NCBI GenBank assembly: GCA_900544605.1
Contig: UQVP01000007.1
Location: forward strand, 1 to 45,288
DNA length: 45,288 nt
Direction: 5' to 3'
Origin: an uncultured Mycoplasmatota bacterium
GTDB lineage: Bacteria; Bacillota_I; Bacilli_A; RF39; UBA660
Of the stretch, positions 8,035 through 14,420 are shown one piece after another (the first letter of the stretch is position 1; each line of letters begins with the position of its first letter). A program made the translations under genes and the position numbers. The notes below the pieces were generated by a model. It had not been told where the DNA came from. It saw only the letters and a program-made list of their open reading frames with translations, and ran no database searches.

Positions 8035-10559
8035 ACGAAATATTAAAAAGAATCTATGACTATTCACTAGAAGATATCATGGGTGAACGTTTTGGAAATT
8101 ACGCAAAAGAAATTATACAAGACCGTGCTATTCCAGATGCTCGTGATGGATTAAAACCAGTTCAAAGAAGAATATTATATGCAATGTATAAAGCTGGTAA
8201 TACGCATGAAAAAGGATATATTAAATGTGCTGCTACAGTTGGAGATGTGTTAGGTAAATTCCATCCTCATGGTGATTCATCAGTATATGATGCCATGGTA
8301 CGTATGAGTCAGTGGTGGAAACAAAATCATATTTTAGTAGATATCCATGGTAATAATGGATCAATGGATGGTGACGGTGCTGCTGCTTATCGTTATACAG
8401 AAGCACGTCTTGCTAAAATAAGTAGTGAACTTTTAAAAGATTTAGATAAAAATACTGTCAATTGGGCTCCAAACTTTGATGATAGATTTATGGAACCAAC
8501 CGTTCTCCCAGCTAAGTTTCCCAATCTTTTAGTTAATGGAGCTAACGGAATAAGTGCAGGATATGCAACTAATATTCCTCCACATAACTTAGGAGAAGTA
8601 ATTGATGCTACTATAAAAAGAATTGAAAGTCCTAATTGTCGTTTAGATACAATTTTAGAAATTATGAAAGGACCAGATTTTCCTACCGGTGGTATAGCTT
8701 GTGGTAAACAAGGTATTATTGATGCTTTTACAAATGGCCGTGGTAAGGTAATTGTTAAAAGTAAAACAGAGTTTACTAAAGAAAAAGGTAAAGAACAAAT
8801 AGTTATTACTGAAATACCATTCGATGTTAATAAAGCTAACTTAGTTAATAAGATAGATGCAATTAGAATCGAAAAGAAAATAGAAGGCATGGCTGAAGTT
8901 CGTGATGAAAGTGATAGAGAAGGATTAAGAATTGTTATTGATTTAAAAGCAGGAGCTAATAAAGATATGATTCTAAACTATCTTCTAAAAAATACTGATC
9001 TTCAAATTTCTTATGCTTATAATATGGTCGCAATTATCAATAAACGTCCTATGACATTAGGCGTTTTAGGACTTTTAGATGCTTATATTGAACATGAAAG
9101 AGAAGTAATCGTAAAACGTACACAGTTTGATTTAAATCATGCTAAAAAAAGACTAGAAATTGTTGAAGGTTTAATTAAGATGGTTTCAATCTTAGATGAC
9201 GTAATCAAAACAATTCGTGCTAGTGAAAATAAAGCTGATGCTAAAGTAAATTTAATGAATAAATTTGGTTTTACCGAAATTCAAGCTGAAACGATAGTTA
9301 ACTTACAACTTTATAAGTTAACCAATACTGATGTTGTTGCAATTGAAGAAGAACGTAAAAACTTACTTCTAATTATAAAGAGCCTAGAAGCTATCTTAAG
9401 TGATGAAGAAAAGTTAAAGCATGTAATGAAAGAAGAACTAAGAAAAATAAAAAAAGAATATGCAACCGAACGTAAAACACAGATTCAAGATGAAGTAGAA
9501 GAAATAAAAATAGATACAACAAGTATGATTCCAAAAGAAGATTGTATTGTTGTTGTAACTAGTGAAGGATATATAAAACGTGTATCAAAAAGAAGTTATA
9601 CAGCTGCTGATGGTGATACAGGATTAAAAGATGGTGACTATGTTACTGGCTTATATGAACTTAATACCCTTGATACTTTATTAGTATTTACTGACCTTGG
9701 TAATTATTTATTTATTCCAGTTCATGATATACCTGAACTAAAATGGAAAGATTTAGGAAAACATATTAGTAATATTATAAAAATTGATCCAGGAGAAAAT
9801 ATCATTTATTCACTTCCTGTTACTGATTTTGCAAAAGAAGAATATATTACAATGGTATCAAAAAATGGTATGATAAAACGTACTAAATTAGATGAATTTA
9901 AAGTATCACGTTATTCAAAACCAATGACTTGTATGAAACTAAAAGATGATGATAAATTAATCTCTGTTTCTAATAGTAAAAAACAAGAAATATTTATTGT
10001 TACTCATTTAGGTTATGCCCTTCGTTATTTAATTAATGAAGTCGCTCCTACTGGAATTAAATCTGCTGGTATTAAAGCAATTGCTTTAAAGAATGATTAT
10101 GTAGTAAGCGCTAATATGTTTAATGAAACAGATGAATATATAAGTGTAATAACTTGTAAAGCCACTGGTAAAAGAGTTAGAATAAGCGAATTTGAAAGAT
10201 TAACACGTGCTCGTAAAGGAACACTAATTATAAGAGATGTAAAAACTAATCCTTATTATATCTTAAATACTTTTATTATTTCTCATAAAGATTCTCTAGC
10301 TTTAAAAATAGGTAATGATTATAAGATTGTAAAAGTAACGGAATTGCCAATATTAGATAGATACTCAACCGGTTCTTCATTATCTAAGAAGAATATAGAT
10401 GATGTATTATTAGAAACAAAAATTTATGAAGAAGAAAAATTAGATACTTCTAAAAACGTAGAGAAAAAAGAAGTATCACTTAAATCTGTTGATGAAAAGA
10501 TAATGACAATCGATGATTTTCTAGATGATTTTAACATTGACAGTAAAGATAAAAAATAG
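8031..10559 (+). CDS. parC: DNA topoisomerase IV subunit A (ParC)
   Basis: ParC is the DNA cleavage and religation subunit of topoisomerase IV. The 842-residue protein has the winged-helix breakage domain with DARDGLKPVQRRILY at 36-50, the quinolone-determining region HPHGDSSVYDAMVRM (78-92, serines at 83 and 84) and the catalytic tyrosine Tyr122 in AAAYRYTEARL. A coiled tower and a C-terminal beta-pinwheel follow. The GyrA box is not present in recognisable form, which supports ParC over GyrA. The last 50 residues are an acidic, Lys-rich tail. The start overlaps the stop of the sugar transferase (ATGA), so the three genes form one operon. Confidence 0.93.
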   Translation: MNEILKRIYDYSLEDIMGERFGNYAKEIIQDRAIPDARDGLKPVQRRILYAMYKAGNTHEKGYIKCAATVGDVLGKFHPHGDSSVYDAMVRMSQWWKQNHILVDIHGNNGSMDGDGAAAYRYTEARLAKISSELLKDLDKNTVNWAPNFDDRFMEPTVLPAKFPNLLVNGANGISAGYATNIPPHNLGEVIDATIKRIESPNCRLDTILEIMKGPDFPTGGIACGKQGIIDAFTNGRGKVIVKSKTEFTKEKGKEQIVITEIPFDVNKANLVNKIDAIRIEKKIEGMAEVRDESDREGLRIVIDLKAGANKDMILNYLLKNTDLQISYAYNMVAIINKRPMTLGVLGLLDAYIEHEREVIVKRTQFDLNHAKKRLEIVEGLIKMVSILDDVIKTIRASENKADAKVNLMNKFGFTEIQAETIVNLQLYKLTNTDVVAIEEERKNLLLIIKSLEAILSDEEKLKHVMKEELRKIKKEYATERKTQIQDEVEEIKIDTTSMIPKEDCIVVVTSEGYIKRVSKRSYTAADGDTGLKDGDYVTGLYELNTLDTLLVFTDLGNYLFIPVHDIPELKWKDLGKHISNIIKIDPGENIIYSLPVTDFAKEEYITMVSKNGMIKRTKLDEFKVSRYSKPMTCMKLKDDDKLISVSNSKKQEIFIVTHLGYALRYLINEVAPTGIKSAGIKAIALKNDYVVSANMFNETDEYISVITCKATGKRVRISEFERLTRARKGTLIIRDVKTNPYYILNTFIISHKDSLALKIGNDYKIVKVTELPILDRYSTGSSLSKKNIDDVLLETKIYEEEKLDTSKNVEKKEVSLKSVDEKIMTIDDFLDDFNIDSKDKK

Positions 10560-10583
10560 TATATTAAAATAGGAGTTGATACT

Positions 10584-11165
10584 ATGAAAAAGAATAATAT
10601 AGAACTAGAAAAATATGTATTTGTTGGTGATTCAAGTATAAATGAAGTTATTTGTACTAAAGATGATGGTTCAAAAGTTAGATGTACACAAACAGCTTTA
10701 ATCACTGCCTTAACAGAAAATAAAGAACATATTAAAGGTGGAAGTAAACTTAAATTAGGTAATGATAATGGTAAAGTTAGTTATTTAATTGATTATGGTA
10801 CTAGTGAAAACCAACCAAAAGAAATAATTAAAATTACACTTGATGAAGAAAACATTTTAAAAGGAGACCCAAATGCTTTAGCTATTGATGCTATCTGTCA
10901 AAGAGCTATAATAGTAAAACAAAATAATATTAAGAAATTAGTTATTTCTGGTACTGCTGCAGCACTTGCTGCTGTTGGACTAGCAGGCGCTATGGTAGCA
11001 GGACTTGCTTATGCATCAAAAGGAGAAGAAAAACATCAACAAAAAGAAACACAACAATATCAACAATGGTTAGATGAAAAAAGAAATGAAAATAATTTAA
11101 ACTTAAGTATGGACGGAGGTATTCCAGAAATATCAGAGTCAGCCCTAAGAGGAAGAAGTCTTTAG
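10584..11165 (+). CDS. Unrecognised single-pass membrane protein
   Basis: This 193-residue protein belongs to no family I recognise. Residues 1-115 form a soluble domain with several short beta-strand-like stretches. An Ala/Gly-rich hydrophobic segment (about 119-145) follows, and then a Gln/Glu-rich tail containing KHQQKETQQYQQW. It starts 24 bases after parC behind AGGAGTTGAT and ends in a terminator, so it is probably the last gene of the parE-parC operon. Orientation in the membrane is unclear. No signal peptidase site or lipobox is seen. Confidence 0.6.
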   Translation: MKKNNIELEKYVFVGDSSINEVICTKDDGSKVRCTQTALITALTENKEHIKGGSKLKLGNDNGKVSYLIDYGTSENQPKEIIKITLDEENILKGDPNALAIDAICQRAIIVKQNNIKKLVISGTAAALAAVGLAGAMVAGLAYASKGEEKHQQKETQQYQQWLDEKRNENNLNLSMDGGIPEISESALRGRSL

Positions 11166-11175
11166 ACTTTTTTCT
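11153..11175 (+). terminator. Terminator after the 10584 gene
   Basis: AAGTC/GACTT form a short stem overlapping the stop codon, followed by a run of T. Confidence 0.6.
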
Positions 11176-11192
11176 TTTTCTTTACAAAAATA

Positions 11193-11221
11193 TTGCATTA
11201 TAAAAAGTAATTATGTATAAT
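11193..11221 (+). promoter_or_regulatory. Promoter of leader module copy 1
   Basis: TTGCAT (11193-11198) and TATAAT (11216-11221) have an ideal 17-base spacer. The arrangement is preserved in copy 2 at 45000-45028. Confidence 0.85.
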
Positions 11222-11246
11222 TAGTATAGTAAAGGAAAGTGTTAGT

Positions 11247-11306
11247 ATGGTTAACATAGCTTCAAAAATTTTAGCAGAAATCCCAACCTGGGGGGGGGTT
11301 ATTTAA
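11247..11306 (+). CDS. Micro-ORF of leader module copy 1, frame-shifted by 9-G tract
   Basis: An AAAGGAAAG ribosome site precedes an ATG that reads 19 codons, MVNIASKILAEIPTWGGVI, and stops just after a run of nine G (11290-11298). The second copy has five G and reads on as TWGLFNHTI. With one G fewer, this copy would also continue in frame as TWGGLFNHTI, through the terminator hairpin to about 11424. The tract length therefore decides whether a ribosome enters the hairpin. Translation of this peptide is inferred from the ribosome site and from conservation of the second copy. Conservation at the DNA level alone could also mean the element acts as RNA. Confidence 0.5.
   Translation: MVNIASKILAEIPTWGGVI
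11290..11298 (+). other. Poly-G tract (9 G), candidate slippage site
   Basis: Nine consecutive G residues, striking in this AT-rich genome. The paralogous module at 45097-45101 has five. Long G runs are classic slipped-strand mispairing sites. A single-base change would switch the reading frame of the micro-ORF. Confidence 0.7.
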
Positions 11307-11329
11307 TCATACTATAATATTAAATAATA

Positions 11330-11385
11330 AAGAAAACACAAAGTTTCTAGACTTATTTGATGGTCTAGATTTCTTTGTGTTTTTT
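11330..11385 (+). terminator. Terminator/attenuator hairpin of leader module copy 1
   Basis: AACACAAAG plus CTAGAC pair with GTCTAG plus CTTTGTGTT, forming a long stem followed by TTTTTT. The hairpin is conserved with compensatory and loop differences in copy 2. Confidence 0.85.
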
Positions 11386-11479
11386 GCTATGTCCTTTATA
11401 AGAATGGAGTTGATGTATAAGTAAAAAAATATATAAAAAGTTGTATAATGACTAGATGTTTAATCAAAATAAAATAGGG

Positions 11480-11485
11480 TATAAT
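11480..11485 (+). promoter_or_regulatory. Possible -10 box of the pilin-like gene
   Basis: TATAAT in AGGGTATAAT lies 33 bases before the pilin ATG. The -35 region is weak (TGTTTA at 17 bases). It may give this gene a promoter of its own, downstream of the leader terminator. Confidence 0.45.
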
Positions 11486-11517
11486 TAAAGTGTAAAGTAT
11501 AGGAGGTAGAAAAAAAT

Positions 11518-12549
11518 ATGAAAAGAAAAGGCTTTACTTTAATAGAATTACTAGCGGTAATAGTAGTACTAGCAATAATAGCACTAATCGCAACACCAAT
11601 AGTAATGAATACAATTAAGAATGCAAAGAAAGGAGCAGCAGAAAGAACAGCGGATAACTATATCAAACAAGTAGAAACAACAATAGCTGAGAAAAAACTA
11701 GAAAATAATCCACTAACAGATGGACTATATACAATAGATAGTAATGGAAATTTAACAGGAAATGGTTTAACAGAGCCAGTAACAATAGATATGAGTGGAA
11801 ACAAACCAACATCAGGTAAAATTACAATAAAAAATAATGGCGTAGACCAAGATAATTCAAATGTTAAAATAGGAGATTATATAGTAAGTTATGACAAAGA
11901 TAATAATAAACAACAGGCTCAAGAACTATATAAAGGTGTTTTATGTAAAGCAGTAACAACTGCTACAAATGGAAATATTCCACAAGGTAAATTTGCATAT
12001 GGAGATGAATATACATGTGAATTAGGTGATAATGAAGAAAAAACATTCTTTGTATTAGAAACAAATGGAGATAACGTATCATTGATTATGAATAAGAACA
12101 TAGATTCAAATGGTAAAGGTACAACGAGTGGTAATACAGTGGCTTGGGTAACAAAAGAAGACTATTTAGCTGCTGGAGGAACATCAAATGATTATGGAAG
12201 AATTGGAAATAATAAATTTGGGCCAATTACAGCAGAAAAAGCGTTAAAGAAAAATACAAAAACATGGACAAAATTAACAGAATCACAAATAAGCTTACCT
12301 TCATATGATCAAATATATAAAGCTGCGGGTAATAAATTTTCGGGATTATCAACATGGTTATATGGAAATTTAAAAGTTAATAGTAGTATACCATACGGTT
12401 ATTGGACATCAACCCCTATTGCGTCTCGCTCTTACGGCGCTTGGGGTGTGAGCTACGACGGCTACTTGGGCGGCTACAACGACGTCGGCTACGACAGCAA
12501 CAATGGCGTTCGTCCAGTTATAACTGTCTCAAAATCTAATCTCTCATAA
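11518..12549 (+). CDS. Type IV pilin-like protein with hypervariable C-terminal cassette
   Basis: The N-terminus MKRKGFTLIELLAVIVV is a class III (prepilin) signal. Cleavage would fall after the first Gly, giving an N-methylated Phe and the usual hydrophobic assembly helix (residues 5-28). A pseudopilin-like region with NKPTSGKITI follows, then a domain with SLPSYDQIYKAAGNK and YWTSTP, and a C-terminus ending VRPVITVSKSNLS. The 343-residue length exceeds a normal pilin, which suggests a displayed C-terminal lectin-like domain. In the variable zone (about 12415-12510), 20 of 32 codons end in C (TAC, GGC, GAC, AAC, AGC), unlike the rest of the gene. A strong AGGAGG site precedes the ATG. The role is probably surface display or adhesion. 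No pilus assembly genes lie in the window. Confidence 0.85.
   Translation: MKRKGFTLIELLAVIVVLAIIALIATPIVMNTIKNAKKGAAERTADNYIKQVETTIAEKKLENNPLTDGLYTIDSNGNLTGNGLTEPVTIDMSGNKPTSGKITIKNNGVDQDNSNVKIGDYIVSYDKDNNKQQAQELYKGVLCKAVTTATNGNIPQGKFAYGDEYTCELGDNEEKTFFVLETNGDNVSLIMNKNIDSNGKGTTSGNTVAWVTKEDYLAAGGTSNDYGRIGNNKFGPITAEKALKKNTKTWTKLTESQISLPSYDQIYKAAGNKFSGLSTWLYGNLKVNSSIPYGYWTSTPIASRSYGAWGVSYDGYLGGYNDVGYDSNNGVRPVITVSKSNLS
12414..12513 (+). repeat. Hypervariable cassette VR2
   Basis: The block between the shared flanks CAACCCCTA and GTCCAGTTATAACTGTC aligns with the cassettes near 143-234 (VR1) and 12796-12891 (VR3). The framework codons GCG TCT, GCT TGG and GTG are kept, while most intervening positions are NNC codons that differ among the three copies. 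Confidence 0.75.
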
Positions 12550-12620
12550 AGGTAATTGAAAAGATAGTGTTGGATAAAAAAATAAAAAGATGTATAAAAA
12601 GTATCGATAGATGAAAAGGT

Positions 12621-12704
12621 AAGTCGAACTTGTTCGGCTTGTAATAGGCAAAAATCTTTAGTTTTTGCCGTTAGGTAGGTGCCGATTTGAGAATTCAAAT
12701 CGGC
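12621..12704 (+). ncRNA. Three consecutive strong hairpins, candidate structured element
   Basis: Three stems lie in 84 bases. The first is AAGTCGAA/TTCGGCTT (12621-12640, with one G-T pair). The second is GGCAAAAA/TTTTTGCC (12647-12669). The third is a perfect 10-bp GCCGATTTGA/TCAAATCGGC with loop GAAT (12681-12704). None is followed by a T run, so they are not ordinary terminators. They sit between the variable cassette of the pilin gene and an orphan cassette. Some DGRs need hairpin or cruciform structures downstream of the variable region; that comparison is inference. Confidence 0.5.
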
Positions 12705-12783
12705 TAGTTACTGATGAATTTGGTTATAAATATTTAAAAGATATTTTATAATTGGGATAACGCTATAAAAGTTTGTGTAGTCT

Positions 12784-12927
12784 ATGTATGGTTCCCCTAA
12801 TGCGTCTAACTCTAACAACGCTTGGCGTGTGTCTTACACCGACAGCGTTGGCAACGGCATCGCCGACATTTCGAACGGCTTTGGCATTCGCCCGGTTATA
12901 ACTGTCTTAAAATCTAACTTAAGTTAA
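12784..12927 (+). pseudogene. Orphan hypervariable pilin C-terminal cassette (VR3)
   Basis: This 47-codon open frame begins MYGSPNASNSNNAWRVSY and ends IRPVITVLKSNLS. It matches the variable C-terminus of the pilin-like genes at 1-272 and 11518-12549. It lacks the pilin N-terminus, has an in-frame TAG at 12778-12780 and shows no ribosome site. Its frame is intact and 17 of 31 cassette codons end in C. It may be a silent donor cassette or a leftover from gene loss. It is not a clean template repeat, because it differs from VR1 at non-adenine positions (CGT against GTT after GCT TGG). Confidence 0.75.
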
Positions 12928-12980
12928 AACAAAGGGCCTTGTCAAGTTAACTGTGTAAAATATTAATAATATATATAACA

Positions 12981-13012
12981 AAAAGTGACATAATTTTGTA
13001 TGTCACTTTTTT
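12981..13012 (+). terminator. Terminator before sirA-like gene
   Basis: AAAAGTGACATA and TATGTCACTTTT form a perfect 12-bp stem with a 6-base loop and a T run. Confidence 0.9.
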
Positions 13013-13032
13013 ATAATATAGATGGTGATATT

Positions 13033-13461
13033 ATGCGTAAATATTATTTATTTGCTATAAAAAGAGAGTATAGTGAGTTATATAGTAAGAATCCTTATAT
13101 TTTATATAAAACATTAGAAAATTTATATAAACTGAAAAAAGAAGATTTAGTTTTTGGAATGAGTTTGTATAATCAAATATGTAATATTATGGAAGTTAAA
13201 AGATTAAAGAATTATTTTAACTCAATATGTACGAAGAAAAACAATAATAAGTATTTGATATGCACAAATGATGATTTAGCGCTTTTTAATATTCATTATT
13301 CTTGTATAATATGTAAATGTAATAAGAATTTTCCTAGCGTTTTTAATGCAATGAATTATTATAACAAATACTTATTTGTATGTGATTTTGAAAATAAAGA
13401 TTATTTTTTCTTGACAAAAAGAAGAATAAATAATAATACAAAAAAATATAGTTATGTGTAG
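13033..13461 (+). CDS. sirA: SirA-like sporulation inhibitor of replication
   Basis: SirA (YneE) binds DnaA domain I and blocks new rounds of replication when cells commit to sporulation. The 142-residue protein begins MRKYYLFAIKREYSELY and continues with NPYILYKTLENLY, the short N-terminal pattern of this family. The sequence match is weak by eye, but the next gene is yneF, and in Bacillus yneE (sirA) and yneF are adjacent; this synteny is the main support. The C-terminal Cys pairs (YSCIICKCNKN) are unusual. The start is the ATG at 13033 behind GATGGTGAT. An in-frame upstream start at 13000 lies in the preceding terminator. Confidence 0.65.
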   Translation: MRKYYLFAIKREYSELYSKNPYILYKTLENLYKLKKEDLVFGMSLYNQICNIMEVKRLKNYFNSICTKKNNNKYLICTNDDLALFNIHYSCIICKCNKNFPSVFNAMNYYNKYLFVCDFENKDYFFLTKRRINNNTKKYSYV

Positions 13462-13511
13462 ACCTTTACTTTTGTTGTAAATTTTAGTAAAATGATAAAG
13501 GAGGTTATAAA

Positions 13512-13739
13512 ATGAATTGGGTAGCGTTTTTATTAGATATATTAAAAGTTTTAGGAGGATTAGTGGTAGGAGCTGTTATAGGTTTCTTTATTGCTCGTAA
13601 ATATATGCAGAAATATATGAAAAAAAATCCACCTATTAATGAACAAATGATTAAAGCAATGATGAGTGGAATGGGTAGAACTCCTAGTCAAAAGCAAGTT
13701 AATCAAATGATGAAACAAATGACTAAATATATGGATTAA
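13512..13739 (+). CDS. yneF: YneF family (UPF0154) membrane protein
   Basis: The 75-residue protein has one N-terminal membrane helix with LGGLVVGAVIGFFIARKYM (about 13-33). It is followed by the conserved soluble tail PPINEQMIKAMMSGMGRTPSQ, here broken across residues 40-60, and a Met/Lys-rich end. This is the signature of the UPF0154/YneF family, widespread in Bacilli and Mollicutes; its function is unknown. An AAAGGAGG site lies before the ATG. It follows the sirA-like gene by 50 bases, as in Bacillus, and ends in a terminator. Confidence 0.9.
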   Translation: MNWVAFLLDILKVLGGLVVGAVIGFFIARKYMQKYMKKNPPINEQMIKAMMSGMGRTPSQKQVNQMMKQMTKYMD

Positions 13740-13760
13740 GAAGCATTAGCTTCTTTTTTT
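13738..13760 (+). terminator. Terminator after yneF
   Basis: AAGAAGC and GCTTCTT pair around ATTA and are followed by a T run. The stem overlaps the stop codon. Confidence 0.85.
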
Positions 13761-13783
13761 CATATAATAAAATGGGTGATTTA

Positions 13784-14416
13784 ATGAAACCTATTATAGG
13801 AATAATTGGCAGGCCTGATACTTTAGCTAGTGGTAATAAGGTTATGGTTATTTATGAAGACATTAGAACTAGTATTATAAAAAGTGGTGGGATACCGCTT
13901 GGTATAATTTCAACTAGTGAATGTTTAGATAAATTTGATGATGAAATGAAAAGTTTAATTAACAAATGTGATGGTATAATTATGCAGGGTGGCGATAGTT
14001 TTTATGAATATGATATAAAGGTGTTAGAACATGCTTACGATAATGATATCCCTCTTTTAGGAATATGCTTAGGTATGCAGGTATTAGGACATTTTTTTAA
14101 TGGTAAAGTTGTTAGTTGTAAAAATCATTATCAACCATTAAAAAAATATGTCCATGAAGTATACATCGATAAAAAGTCTAAATTATATAAAATAATTGGG
14201 TGCGATAAAATAAAAGTCAATAGTAGACATAAAGATATGGTGAAAGATGTTGATATAGATATTGTGGGAATTAGTGATGATGGTGTTATTGAAGCTATTG
14301 AAGATAAAAAAAAGAAATTTTTTATAGGAGTTCAATGGCACCCAGAAAATATGTATTCATATGATATATTAGAACGTAGATTATTTGATTATTTTATATC
14401 AATTTGTAGGAAGTGA
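13784..14416 (+). CDS. Class I glutamine amidotransferase (peptidase C26, PuuD-like)
   Basis: The 210-residue protein has the class I amidotransferase fold. The nucleophile is Cys95 in LLGICLGMQVLG, and the His-Glu pair is in VQWHPEN (His186, Glu188). MQGGDSFYEYD is typical of the gamma-glutamyl-GABA hydrolase (PuuD) branch. This branch hydrolyses gamma-glutamyl amide bonds. The adjacent murF gene suggests a cell-wall role, such as trimming or amidating gamma-linked glutamate peptides; that is inference. The start is the ATG at 13784, since GGGTGAT precedes it. An in-frame ATG at 13772 overlaps that ribosome site. Confidence 0.8.
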   Translation: MKPIIGIIGRPDTLASGNKVMVIYEDIRTSIIKSGGIPLGIISTSECLDKFDDEMKSLINKCDGIIMQGGDSFYEYDIKVLEHAYDNDIPLLGICLGMQVLGHFFNGKVVSCKNHYQPLKKYVHEVYIDKKSKLYKIIGCDKIKVNSRHKDMVKDVDIDIVGISDDGVIEAIEDKKKKFFIGVQWHPENMYSYDILERRLFDYFISICRK

Positions 14417-14420
14417 TAAG

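Larger units (their letters stand above)
11170..11385 (+). repeat. Leader module copy 1 (promoter, micro-ORF with G-tract, terminator)
   Basis: About 215 bases are closely similar to 44984-45190. Both copies contain, in the same order, a TTGCAT-17-TATAAT-type promoter, AAAGGAAAG, a micro-ORF starting ATGGTTAA, the conserved CCAACCTGGGGG element and a long terminator hairpin. Both copies lie just upstream of a pilin-like gene. The main difference is the length of the G run (9 here, 5 in copy 2). Confidence 0.85.

Noticed and set aside
11290..11298. G-quadruplex like the one upstream of Neisseria pilE
   Set aside because: Only a single G run is present; a quadruplex needs four G tracts. The functional analogy may still be worth testing, but the structure is not supported.
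12489..12698. Minus-strand 69-codon open frame over the pilin end and hairpins
   Set aside because: It is antisense to the coding cassette, has no ribosome site, and exists because the cassette is GC-rich and stop-poor.
12784..12927. The orphan cassette as a DGR template repeat
   Set aside because: It differs from VR1 at non-adenine positions, has NNC codons already diversified (TAC, GAC, GGC), and no reverse transcriptase gene is near.
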